Shown: positions 12,301-21,463 of the stretch, one piece after another
Numbering within the stretch: position 1 is the stretch's first letter
How the letters are laid out: the number at the start of each line of letters is the position of its first letter
NCBI GenBank assembly: GCA_964017235.1
Contig: OZ024928.1
Span: 4,278,001 to 4,342,000 of the forward strand
From: Sabellastarte sp. h YS-2021
Taxonomy: Eukaryota; Annelida; Polychaeta; Sabellida; Sabellidae
DNA: 64,000 bases
Reading direction: 5' to 3'
Notes under the pieces: generated by a model
Databases searched by the model: none
The model's input: the letters and a program-made list of their open reading frames with translations, nothing else
What the model was told of the DNA's origin: nothing
Translations under genes and position numbers: made by a program

Positions 12301-14428
12301 ATCTCCTGTGTATTGTACACAATCTCTACACAGTTTTTATGCTTTTACACTTTATTGCTAATATTTCTCGCTATGATACAGGAAAAAACCATTACAATCC
12401 ACAGTTTTGAATATAAATAACAAACTAGAACTACATTCATGCTGGAACGGAGAAATGGCAGATAGGAAGTCTATACAAAGATGTTTATAAGCAAAAAAAT
12501 ATTCAGTGAAGATGCATAAACAGTCTGCATTAATTAGGTCACAACAGCAAACAAAACCTGTACAAAATCAATCAATACTCTGTGAATATTCATGAGCAGA
12601 AATGACATTAACCTAAATCAAACATAAAATACCTAAGTGACAAGTTTATTCACATACAAACTATAACTGCCATAGCATCAAAATCGCAACAGTAATTGCA
12701 TAAAAACTGCAGGGCAAATGCTAACTATACAAGGGCCATCACCATAGTTACATCACCAAATTCTCAAAAACAGCCGACTTCTGTACAAATAAAGCTTTCA
12801 AATAAATTGTATAAAAATAACTCTTTTATCCTGCTTAATCATTTAACAAGTTTACCTCAATTTTATAAATAACATCTAAAAACGTGAATTTCTGCCAAAA
12901 AATAACAACTACTCCATCTTGCATAAATGAAATGCATAAGTTTACAGAAGCAACCTTTTTTGTAAGGATTTGACAATAGTTGACCTTTGCCTTAATATAT
13001 GTCTATCATTTTTCAACCAGTAAAATTAAGTATTTTTATTTAAATTTTGTGAGAAATCAATGGACTTAGTACCTGCTGTAATGAAACCATAAAAGCTTAC
13101 ATTTTTTAGCTCGCAACTTAAACCAAAGCACTGGTTTTTACAAACATATAATTGCTGTGGAGGAAGTAAAAGGTTTAACGTTATCAGCAAACAGATTACA
13201 AAGATGGTAAACAATAAATCAATACAAGCATGGTTGAGGTATTTCAGTGCAAGACGTACATTTTATACTGTTTAAATATAAAACATCCAAGTTTTTACGT
13301 AATGTACAAGTAATGAGTAACATGAAATGAAAACACCAAAAACAGCAACAAGTTTTGTCTATCAACACTTGAGTTGGGCAATCCTGACATTTCTAGCTTG
13401 CTCTAATGTGTGTTTGTTACCTGAGTACCCCACACCAGCCAATTTATTGTTGTACCTCGCTGCACCCCTTTGGGCCATTATGGGTACATTTACTTTCTTT
13501 GGCTGAAAACGAGCAGGGTGCCATTTCAAATTACACCAGTTAGTCATTTTCCAAACATCAAACTCTTTATCATAACAAACCCAGGGTCTTTACCCCTCTG
13601 CCCAACACAAACAAACCAACAAATCAACAACAGTGAAGAAATTAAGATATATAGCATAGACATCATATTCTTTTTCTTAAGTACACAAAGAAAACACACT
13701 TTTTACTCTATAGTTCACTCTGTGCATTGTATGTGAAGTTCTACCTGGGTGAGCAAATAAGATATATATATATACCGGTATATATAAATGTCTATAATAT
13801 ATCTTGGAGCGTGTACAATGTAAGAGATCACACACACCATTTATAACAACAACATACACACCCGCTGTATACTGGTAGACTGGTAGTAGTACACCATGAT
13901 CCTCTGAGTAGAACACACTTTAGTAAGTTCCAAACTATATCCACCCTCTACAGTACACCAACATACAGATCCTTCCTCCTAATTGTCTTTCTTCCAGTCA
14001 CCTGCACCATCACCAGCTAAAAAACATTTATTTATTATCATCTCATCTTCAATTTTTTTTGCTCAATTTGTTTTCAGAATGTCTTCTTTAAAAGCCTTCA
14101 TTCTTTTCATTCTACTTCTCATATCACCAGAGTGTCTCATTTCTTCCTTTTTTTTCTTCTTACCATGTCCTCTTAATTCCTGTTTCACTATTCTTTTCAT
14201 CTAACCATCAACCTCCCACGTCATCATATTCTCTCTCTTTTTCTTTGTTCTACAGTGTCTTGATCCACCCCTCTTCCTTCTTTTCATCACAGTTACCACC
14301 TTTTTGCTTTTCCTTTTCTTTGTTCTACAATGTCTCCTTAATCCTTCTTCAGTATTCTTTTCATTATATCACCTGTCATCATTATAGTCTTCTTTTTCAA
14401 CAATGTCTCCTCCATCTTTCTGCCCTCT
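6331..14428. other. AT-rich region between two convergent genes; no gene seen
   Basis: I find no convincing exon or element here. The region must contain the 3' UTR and polyadenylation site of NCX (minus strand) and perhaps the end of the plus-strand transcript; AATAAA words occur on both strands, so neither end can be set. A pyrimidine-rich stretch lies at 13983-14420 and a short TA repeat at about 13760-13790. The sequence AGTAGAACCTCTATT at about 11481 resembles one end of a pogo-type MITE, but no partner end was found. Confidence 0.5.
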
Positions 14429-14805
14429 CTAGAATCCCTTGATGTGTCCGTAGCTCTCTAGAGAGGACAGTAGGATATAGAACCCCCAGAGAGTGAAGTA
14501 GAACAGCGCCGTTGGGATCTTGTACTTCCTGGGGCCGCCCAGTTCTCCGCCAATGGACGGTCTTCTGCGGATGAGCATCAACAGGACAGCCACGAAGGCA
14601 AAAACTACATATATTGTGACGGAGAAGGCCAGGCTTCCTGGCTCCACCTTGAACTTCCCACCAATGGCCTTGTGGTAAATGGCAGCAATGGACCAGGCAA
14701 TCCCAATTCCTAAGAACACGTTGACAGCATTACTTCCTGTCACATTGCCCACTGAGGAGTCTGCATACTCGTCACCTATGGCAGCTACTTTACTGGCAAA
14801 GGTGT
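14429..14805 (-). CDS. NCX: Na+/Ca2+ exchanger, terminal coding exon
   Basis: The exon encodes the C-terminal 124 residues of an SLC8-type exchanger, which swaps three Na+ for one Ca2+ at the plasma membrane. On the minus strand the acceptor TGTCTGTTTCAG is followed by DTFASKVAA, then the second alpha-repeat signature GNVTGSNAVNVFLGIG, two more hydrophobic segments, the RRRP-x-IGGELGGPR loop, a last membrane segment and the family's C-terminal LESYGHIKGF, with TAG at 14429-14431. The first two bases complete the Asp of LPD with the G ending exon 24079-24237. Length and motif order match vertebrate NCX1. No frameshift or missing residue is seen. The 3' UTR extends to lower coordinates. Confidence 0.95.
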
Positions 14806-15085
14806 CTGAAACAGACAAAAGCAAAGTTTGTCAATAATACAGGGGTTACTGTACATTGTTTATGTTTATTAATCAGTCTTATAAAGTACATAAATTTATA
14901 CACCAATGTTAAGGTTAAGGTATCACATATGGATCTCATTAACATTTAGCTGACATTTAGTTTTAGAAACCGATAATATGGTTTGCATTCTACATCTTTA
15001 TACTTATTTACACAATATGGCAGGCAAAATTACATACATTCTCAATTAGCCATGATAAATATTATTTTTATTGCGTTAATACATC

Positions 15086-15268
15086 CTATCCAATGGACAA
15101 TTGCTAATCCGGTCGGCGCAGACCGGCCCGCCAAACGACAGAAAAAGTCATCTTATATGAGCGCATAATGCCCTCACAAGCTGGCCGGTCCCAGTGTGCA
15201 CTAGCCAGGTGGCGCGTAGTACTTCCTTGCTGCCTAGACAATGTGACGTCATAGCATCTTTTTCGTTT
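15086..15268. repeat. DIRS-A left inverted terminal repeat
   Basis: About 182 bp pair with 21237-21418 in reverse complement, with roughly three or four mismatches. It includes TGACGTCA (a CRE-like palindrome) at 15244-15251 and the GCGCATAATGCC segment near 15161. It probably also contains the promoter, but no TATA box can be assigned with confidence. Confidence 0.92.
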
Positions 15269-15391
15269 GGCGCGTGCACAGTTCAGACGAATTTTATTTG
15301 GTGAGATATATTTTCAATTTTAAAGGTTAATATTGCTGTTTTTTATTGTGTGTCACCTTCATTGTACTGTATAGAACTCTTAGATCCTATA

Positions 15392-17482
15392 ATGTCTTCC
15401 CCGGGACAAAAACATGGTGGTTGTGGCCATTTAATGGCCGGGTTTGACACACACAGTTTTTGTGCTAGATGCAGGGAGAAGTGTAAGGGACCTGATCCCT
15501 GTGTTTCTAAGAATGATTGTCACGCCTGTAATATACTGACAGAGGATCAACGTCTTCAGTTATCCACCCCCAGCTACAGAATTAAAAAAGAAAAGCGTGA
15601 GTCAAAAAAGCAAGGTGACACTCCACAGAAAAGCTCAGACAGTTCCTCCCTCATTGACCCGTCCATTGTGACGGTAGTGGGGGCTGTGGACGACCAGGGG
15701 ATGCTACAGTCCCCTGGTTCGAGCTCAGGGGCAGATAAGAAGAAAAAAGACAAGAAACCAGCTCCAGAGAAGCCTAAATCTGGTAAATCCAAGTCTACTG
15801 ATCCCAAGCCCTCTAAATCTTCTGATGACAGGATAGATGAATTGGATAAAAAGTGGGCTGATCGCTTTAACAGACTGGAGGCTTTGCTTCTCGCCAAGTC
15901 TATTGAACAACCAGAGCCGACTTTCCAGGCTCCCAAAGTTGCACCGACCCACCCCCCACCAGTGGGTGCTGTTAAGTCGTCTGCCCCCTTCATCAGACCT
16001 CCATCCGACCAACCGACCAAGTCAGATTTGTCTGGTACCGGCTATTCAACCCCTCAGGGACAGGTTGCCAGCAAATCGCCTCAGCCCAGCAAACAGAAAC
16101 GTTCTTCCAGCACAGACTTGTCTGGTACTGACACCAAGAAGCAGTCTACTAGCAAGTCAATCTACACTCAGATCAACACCGGCCGACCTTCAGATTTGTC
16201 TGGCACCGGCTCTCCTGTAGCTTATCAGGTTACCAGCAAATCGACTGCTACAACCAGAGGCCAGAGTATCTCTTCAATGGACACAGATAGTGACAGTGAT
16301 CTCTCCGACTGACCACCGGTCGATCTGTTTGTTGAAGAAGGGCAGCTCTCTGATCCAGACCAGGATCCCTCTACCGACCCCGACCAAATATTGTCTGAAG
16401 AACAGACCTACAGAGAAACTCTCAGAGGTATTCGTTCGTATATGGGTTGGAACCAGATTCCAGATGTAGAATCGACCACTGCAACAGGGGATGATAATCC
16501 CTTTGCTGGACCCAGATCACAACCAGCCGGCAAAGTATCAGTCCGCCTTCCTACTGATGACTGGCTGTGCAACAAAATGGCTAAGTTAAATATCACCCTG
16601 GTGGAAGGGTACCCCTCTCGCAACTCTGAGGCCGGGGGGTTTGTTAAGAGATCAGTTCGTACGTCCACCCAAGTCCCAGACCAAATGGTATGGGTTGTTC
16701 AGTGACCAGAAATCTTCTACTGCCAGCAGAGATTCGGTTACGTCATGGAATACGGACGCATCCAAACTCAATAGTTTATACAGCAGGATAGCTAGGGCTG
16801 CCGGCATTGCTGCAACCCCACCTCCATCCAGACAGATTACACACGACAATTTGAGGAGATGGGAAAAGTCGGCCCGTGAGGCTTCTACTTACTGTAACCA
16901 GGCGGCTGGGTTTAATAGATGCCTCCTAAAGGTGCAAGAAAATACACATAGCCAGTTGAAAATTCTCAAGTCTGAGCTCAGCAAAGGTAAAGGCTCGTCT
17001 AAAGTCTCAAGTGCTGTAGAAGAACTTCAGTTCCTCACTGATTTCAACTCAAACATTTCACAAGCCATGGCCAAGACTATGGAACATTTGAGTGATTTTG
17101 TATTTGTTGCTGTAGCCAACTCAACACTGGCCAGACGGGACGCCTATCTGTCACATTTGAAGGCTGGCATCAAACCAGATACCCTGGCTTCACGGCTTCA
17201 CTTCGTACAGCACCTCTACAGATGAACACCCTGTTCCCAGATGAAATACTTAAACAGGCAGAACAGGACATCGCTAATTTTGAGGCCAAGAACCAGCCAC
17301 CCTCTTCTTCAAAGAAGGGTCGTTTCCACCCGTATGATAGATCTGACAGGCATACGGACAACAAGAAACAGGATAGGCCTGCATGGAAGAATCTGGGATA
17401 CCGTGGTCAGAGCAAGAGAGGCAGAGGCAAGACCTCCCACTACTCTTCGCGACCGGCCAAGGGGCAGCAGTCCTACAAATGA
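15392..17482 (+). pseudogene. DIRS-A gag-like ORF, broken in three places
   Basis: The frame begins MSSPGQKHGGCGH and has a Cys-rich head (CGH, CARCREKC, DPC, CHAC), a Lys/Ser/Pro-rich low-complexity middle with repeated DLSGTG words, a folded region around YMGWNQIP, and a basic tail ending RGKTSHYSSRPAKGQQSYK. Lesions: an in-frame TGA at 16310-16312; an extra G in the run 16634-16639 that shifts the frame (the decayed copy DIRS-B has one base fewer here); and an 8-bp tandem duplication GGCTTCAC at 17186-17201 that shifts it again. Each segment between lesions reads on in the expected frame. Its role would be RNA binding or particle formation, by analogy with other gag proteins. Confidence 0.8.
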
Positions 17483-17570
17483 CAATCAATTTGTAGTTCT
17501 ATCAGCACAGGGACTGCTGCCCGGGAGCTTAAAGACAAGGAAACAGTCTCCCAAGTGTACCAACAAGACA

Positions 17571-19802
17571 ATGAACAGTTTATGTGTAAATTCAAGTGTT
17601 GTAGAACATGTACTTTTTGTAAAAGGGCAATCGCAAAAGAAAGATATAAGTCCCGTTATTGTACCAATTTGCAAAGAAAAATTAAAGTCTGTGAAAAATG
17701 CTTCTTTTGTCACTCACTTGTCTTGTGCTCAACCTGCAAAAAATGTCAAAAATGTTGCTCAAACTCAAACTGTAGGGGCCAGGCTTCAAAACTTTTGGCA
17801 AACTTGGTTGGATCTGGGTACGGGTCCGAAGGTGGTTCAGACCCTAAGAGAGGGTTACATTCTTCCCTTTCGGATCCGACCAAAACTAGCAAGGTACCCC
17901 CCAGTCATAAGCCGTTATGTAGATCCTCACAGGAACAGCTACCTGTTAGAGGCATTGCATCAGCTTATGGACAAAAATGCAGTGGAACTAGTGCAAAACC
18001 AGGCCTCCCTAGGGTTTTACAACCGACTATTTTTAGTCCCAAAACCAAACAACAAGTGGAGGCCCATCCTGGACTTGAGCAAACTAAATCTTTTCCTCAA
18101 GGTGGAGAAATTCAAGATGGAAACACCGGAAACCATCAGGACCTCCCTTCAGACAGGGGAGTGGGTCACCTCTATAGACTTCAAGGATGCCTACTTCCAC
18201 ATTCCTATACAGGAACAGTCCAGGAAATACCTAAGATTTCATGTCCAGGGTCAAACATACCAATTCAAGGCTCTGCCCTTTGGTCTGTCCACAGCACCCT
18301 TGGAATTCACAGTAGTAGCAAAGGAAGTGAAACTGATGGCTCTATACAAGGGTATAAGGATCCACCAGTACCTAGACGACTGGTTGGTGAGAGCCACATC
18401 CCACCAGGTTTGTCTCCAGCATACCAAGTTATTAGTCCAGATCTGTCAGGACCTAGGTTGGCTGGTAAATCTAGAGAAATCAGAACTGGAACCCAAACAG
18501 GTCTTCGACTTTGTAGGTTATCAGTTCGACCTCCAGTCAGGTCGGGTCCGACCCACATCAGAACGCTGGCAGAACCTCCAGCAGAAAGTACTGGGACTGT
18601 TAGCCCTACCGACCTGTCCGGTCCGGGAGTTCATGTCCCTAATAGGGTTGCTAACAGCCACAGAAAAGCAAGTTCATCTGGGACGTCTCCACATGAGACC
18701 AATTCAGTGGCATTTGAAAAACCATTGGAGAGTACCAGAATCTCTGGAGAAAATTATTCCAGTTCCCAGGTCCCTGCACCCTCATCTACAATGGTGGTTG
18801 GAAGACGTAAACGTACTCACAGGTCAACCACTACACCCTCTGAAACATGCTCTGCAAATTTTTACAGACGCATCAAAAGAAGGGTGGGGCGCTCACTTAG
18901 ACGAGCACACTGCAAGAGGAACCTGGTCCTTGCCAGAAAGCAAACTGCATATAAATTACCTAGAACTCAAGGCAGTTTTTCTAGCCTTAAAAGAGTTCCA
19001 AAAGCTTTGCTTCAGCAATATTGTTCTGATAGCTACAGACAACACTACAGTGGTGTCATACATAAACAAGGAAGGAGGCATGAGATCGGGCACACTTTGT
19101 GTCCTACTGTGGAGGATCTTGACCTGGTGTACCAAAAATCAAGTCACCCTCAAGGCCCGACACATTCCAGGCCGGCTGAATGTGGTAGCAGACAAGCTAT
19201 CCAGGCTAGGCCAGATCATTCAGACGGAATGGTCCCTCCTTCCAGAGGTATTTCAAACAATTTGCTGCAGGTGGCACCGGCCTCAGATAGACCTTTTTGC
19301 CACAAGGTTCAACAACAAACTACCTCAGTTTGTTTCTCCAGTACCGGACTCCATGGCCATTGCAGTGGATTCCCTCAGTTTGCCATGGGAGGATCTGGAT
19401 GCCTATGCCTTCCCACCAATAGCTCTGTTGAGCAAAGTGGTGGAGAAGTTGCAGGACTCCCCATGCAAGAGCATCATCCTGATCGCTCCGGGGTGGCCCA
19501 ACATGCCTTGGTTCTGGGATCTGGTGTCCATGTCCAGCCAGATACCCTTAAGTCTGCCATTTCTGCCCAAACTTCTGACTCAGCCCTTCAATCAGACTCC
19601 ACACAGAAACCTGTCACACCTCAATCTTCATGTTTGGCTCTTAGAGCCACAACAATCAAAGAACAGGGCTTCTCTGAGGCAGTGGCGGCAAGAATTGAGG
19701 CTCCTCAAAGGCAGTCAACCAGATCAGTCTATGAAGCAAAGTGGACCATTTTTACAAAATGGTGTATCACTAATCAGGTGGACTTCAGGGCACCCCCTGT
19801 GA
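17571..19802 (+). CDS. DIRS-A reverse transcriptase/RNase H polyprotein
   Basis: The first sensible ATG in this frame is at 17571. Reverse transcriptase motifs follow in order: FYNRLFLVPKPNNKWRPILD (from about 18013), the catalytic TSIDFKDAYFHIP (about 18168), LPFGLSTAP, and YLDD at 18369-18380. RNase H follows with FTDAS (Asp codon at 18867), YLELKAV, a TDNTTVVSYIN segment and ARHIPGRLNVVADKLSR. The last ~200 residues (PQIDLFATRFNNKLP, LIAPGWPNMPWFWDL) match the region often described as a methyltransferase-like domain in DIRS elements. The frame is uninterrupted to TGA at 19800-19802. It overlaps the recombinase frame throughout. Upstream codons in this frame back to 17241 are only the shadow of gag. 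Confidence 0.9.
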   Translation: MNSLCVNSSVVEHVLFVKGQSQKKDISPVIVPICKEKLKSVKNASFVTHLSCAQPAKNVKNVAQTQTVGARLQNFWQTWLDLGTGPKVVQTLREGYILPFRIRPKLARYPPVISRYVDPHRNSYLLEALHQLMDKNAVELVQNQASLGFYNRLFLVPKPNNKWRPILDLSKLNLFLKVEKFKMETPETIRTSLQTGEWVTSIDFKDAYFHIPIQEQSRKYLRFHVQGQTYQFKALPFGLSTAPLEFTVVAKEVKLMALYKGIRIHQYLDDWLVRATSHQVCLQHTKLLVQICQDLGWLVNLEKSELEPKQVFDFVGYQFDLQSGRVRPTSERWQNLQQKVLGLLALPTCPVREFMSLIGLLTATEKQVHLGRLHMRPIQWHLKNHWRVPESLEKIIPVPRSLHPHLQWWLEDVNVLTGQPLHPLKHALQIFTDASKEGWGAHLDEHTARGTWSLPESKLHINYLELKAVFLALKEFQKLCFSNIVLIATDNTTVVSYINKEGGMRSGTLCVLLWRILTWCTKNQVTLKARHIPGRLNVVADKLSRLGQIIQTEWSLLPEVFQTICCRWHRPQIDLFATRFNNKLPQFVSPVPDSMAIAVDSLSLPWEDLDAYAFPPIALLSKVVEKLQDSPCKSIILIAPGWPNMPWFWDLVSMSSQIPLSLPFLPKLLTQPFNQTPHRNLSHLNLHVWLLEPQQSKNRASLRQWRQELRLLKGSQPDQSMKQSGPFLQNGVSLIRWTSGHPL

Positions 19803-20716
19803 AGTCGGTTGCTGACTTCCTCATGTACCTTTTCCAGGACAGGAAGTTACAACCCAGTACCATTGATGGGTACAGGTCTGCCATCGCTGATAAGCTAGGA
19901 AATTCGTCCAGTAACATCAGCAAAGATGAAAACCTCACCCGTCTCCTGGATAGCTTCCACAGAGACAGGCCAAAGGGGCGGAGAGGTATCCCCTCTTGGA
20001 ACCTCTCTTTGGTCTTACATCAGCTGGCCAAGGCCCCTTTTGAACCCCTTAAAGAGGCTTCCTTGAAACATCTAACTTTCAAGACAGTGTTCCTATTAGC
20101 CCTGGGTTCAGGCAAACGCAGAAGTGAGATTCATGCTTGGCAGAACAAAAACATCAGACACCAGGCTGACTGGTCAAAAGTGTCCCTGTACCCCTCACCC
20201 AGCTTTCTCTCAAAGAATCAGCTGGCCAAGGAGGGCCCAGAGAGTGTGGCCCCAGTGGTTATCCCAGCCCTGGCCCCAACTCTGGACAGATCCCTCAAGT
20301 CTGACAGGTCCCTTTGCCCAGTCAGAGCCTTGCGCTACTACCTGGATAGGACCTCAGACCTCAGGCAGAACAAGGAGTTAGTCTTTATCTCCTTTAAGAA
20401 AGGTTTCGATAAGGACATATCCCCTGCCACCATCTCCTCATGGATCAAGCAGACAGTGATCCTATGTTATGAGCTCTCTGAACAGGAGTCGCACACTCTC
20501 CATCAGGTCAAGGCTCATGATGTCAGAGCCTTTGCAGCTTCTAAGGCCTTCCAGTCGGGAGTCTCCTTGGAACAAATTTTATCAGCCTGCCACTGGAAAT
20601 CACATAACACCTTCACACAGTTCTACTTGAAGGACGTGGCGTGGGCTGATTCAGAGCTCTTCCATCTAGGCCCGGTAGTGGCTGCTCAGCAGATCCACCA
20701 ACAGGCCAGTGCCTAG
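17582..20716 (+). CDS. DIRS-A long ORF: Cys-rich head, overlap with RT, tyrosine recombinase tail
   Basis: This frame is open from the gag stop (17480-17482, same frame) to TAG at 20714-20716; the first ATG is at 17582. Residues 1-65 contain 15 cysteines in CxxC/CCxxC-type spacing, a plausible zinc-binding module. The next ~600 codons overlap RT in another frame without a stop. From about 19560 a tyrosine recombinase is clear: an N-terminal SAM-like segment (VYEAKWTIFTKWC), then the catalytic set Arg in GKRRSE (about 20117), His-x-x-Arg in HDVRAF (about 20514), the HW segment in CHWKSH and Tyr in FYLKD (codon 20624-20626). The enzyme would integrate circular cDNA. Whether the whole frame is one protein, or the recombinase starts later, cannot be told from sequence. 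Confidence 0.8.
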   Translation: MCKFKCCRTCTFCKRAIAKERYKSRYCTNLQRKIKVCEKCFFCHSLVLCSTCKKCQKCCSNSNCRGQASKLLANLVGSGYGSEGGSDPKRGLHSSLSDPTKTSKVPPSHKPLCRSSQEQLPVRGIASAYGQKCSGTSAKPGLPRVLQPTIFSPKTKQQVEAHPGLEQTKSFPQGGEIQDGNTGNHQDLPSDRGVGHLYRLQGCLLPHSYTGTVQEIPKISCPGSNIPIQGSALWSVHSTLGIHSSSKGSETDGSIQGYKDPPVPRRLVGESHIPPGLSPAYQVISPDLSGPRLAGKSREIRTGTQTGLRLCRLSVRPPVRSGPTHIRTLAEPPAESTGTVSPTDLSGPGVHVPNRVANSHRKASSSGTSPHETNSVAFEKPLESTRISGENYSSSQVPAPSSTMVVGRRKRTHRSTTTPSETCSANFYRRIKRRVGRSLRRAHCKRNLVLARKQTAYKLPRTQGSFSSLKRVPKALLQQYCSDSYRQHYSGVIHKQGRRHEIGHTLCPTVEDLDLVYQKSSHPQGPTHSRPAECGSRQAIQARPDHSDGMVPPSRGISNNLLQVAPASDRPFCHKVQQQTTSVCFSSTGLHGHCSGFPQFAMGGSGCLCLPTNSSVEQSGGEVAGLPMQEHHPDRSGVAQHALVLGSGVHVQPDTLKSAISAQTSDSALQSDSTQKPVTPQSSCLALRATTIKEQGFSEAVAARIEAPQRQSTRSVYEAKWTIFTKWCITNQVDFRAPPVKSVADFLMYLFQDRKLQPSTIDGYRSAIADKLGNSSSNISKDENLTRLLDSFHRDRPKGRRGIPSWNLSLVLHQLAKAPFEPLKEASLKHLTFKTVFLLALGSGKRRSEIHAWQNKNIRHQADWSKVSLYPSPSFLSKNQLAKEGPESVAPVVIPALAPTLDRSLKSDRSLCPVRALRYYLDRTSDLRQNKELVFISFKKGFDKDISPATISSWIKQTVILCYELSEQESHTLHQVKAHDVRAFAASKAFQSGVSLEQILSACHWKSHNTFTQFYLKDVAWADSELFHLGPVVAAQQIHQQASA

Positions 20717-21081
20717 AGGAGATCTGTACATATGTAAATAGTTGTACATATTTGTATACGTGGTACAGATAGTTAAGAAGTATCAAAAAAGAAAAAAAAA
20801 AAAAATTTTCTGGCGTGTATTCCTTCGGGAGGTTTATTTTATGGGACTGAACTCATCCCTCTCTTCCCCTACCTCAGAGCAGGTCTGTTCAAAAGAAGGG
20901 GGGGGAGCAAGGTCGATTCTGACGGTTCAACCCCGGATAACCGGATGATGATATTCGACCATAGCCTTAGGGTCATTGACCACAAGATCTACCCAGGCTT
21001 GAAGGGGATGTTATTATTTCTGAGCATGAGTTCAATTTTTAGTCCCTAGTAACTTACCCGCCAACCAAGCGGTAGTTATTC

Positions 21082-21178
21082 AGCAATTGTCCATTGGATA
21101 GGATGTATTAACGCAATACAATTGCAAATTTAATAAGTAAATTAAATTTTTATAAGTTAATACCCTATCCAATGGACA
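21082..21178. repeat. DIRS-A internal complementary region
   Basis: Bases 21083-21118 are the reverse complement of the outermost left end (15070-15106), and 21121-21176 of the outermost right end (about 21407-21463). It therefore records the left/right end junction expected in a circular DIRS intermediate, where it serves as the template that completes the cDNA ends. The match is essentially perfect. Confidence 0.92.
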
Positions 21179-21236
21179 CACAAGACCCTCCCACCGACCC
21201 CGCTATCAGCTTACTAGGGGTCTAATAGGTTTAGAC

Positions 21237-21418
21237 AACGAAAAAGATGCTATGACGTCACGTTGTCTAGGCAGCAAGGAAGTACTACGCGCCACCTGGC
21301 GAGTGCACACTGGGACCGGCCAGCTTGTGAGGGCATTATGCGCTCATATAAGATGACTTTTTCTGTCGTTTGGCGGGCCGGTCTGCGCCGACCAGATTAG
21401 CAATTGTCCATTGGATAG
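21237..21418. repeat. DIRS-A right inverted terminal repeat
   Basis: Reverse complement of 15086-15268; differences include CTGG against CCGG near the outer end and CACTCG against CACTAG in the middle. The right outer end continues to about 21463 with AT-rich sequence not present at the left end, as is usual for DIRS elements. Confidence 0.92.
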
Positions 21419-21463
21419 GGTATTAACTTATAAAAATTTAATTTACTTATTAAATTTGCAATT

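Larger units (their letters stand above)
15070..21463 (+). mobile_element. DIRS-type tyrosine-recombinase retrotransposon (DIRS-A)
   Basis: This 6.4-kb element inserted in the last NCX intron, opposite to the host gene. It has every DIRS hallmark: inverted terminal repeats (15086-15268 and 21237-21418), a gag-like frame with a Cys-rich head, an RT/RNase H frame, an overlapping frame ending in a tyrosine recombinase, and an internal complementary region (21082-21178) that carries the two outer ends joined. The outer ends are set by comparison with that region: left near ATTGCGTTAATA at 15070, right near TTTGCAATT at 21463. As expected for a recombinase-integrated element, no target-site duplication is seen. 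The ITRs differ at only a few positions, which suggests a young insertion. Confidence 0.93.

Noticed and set aside
13983-14420. Open frames in a pyrimidine-rich tract next to the NCX stop codon
   Set aside because: Low-complexity CT-rich DNA in the NCX 3' UTR; translations are Ser/Phe/Leu-rich without features.
15574-16020. Open frames antisense to DIRS-A gag
   Set aside because: Compositional shadows of the Lys/Ser/Pro-rich gag middle; no motif of their own.
17241-17570. Upstream part of the RT frame as coding sequence
   Set aside because: It overlaps the gag tail out of frame and reads as its shadow; RT-related sequence starts only after the ATG at 17571.
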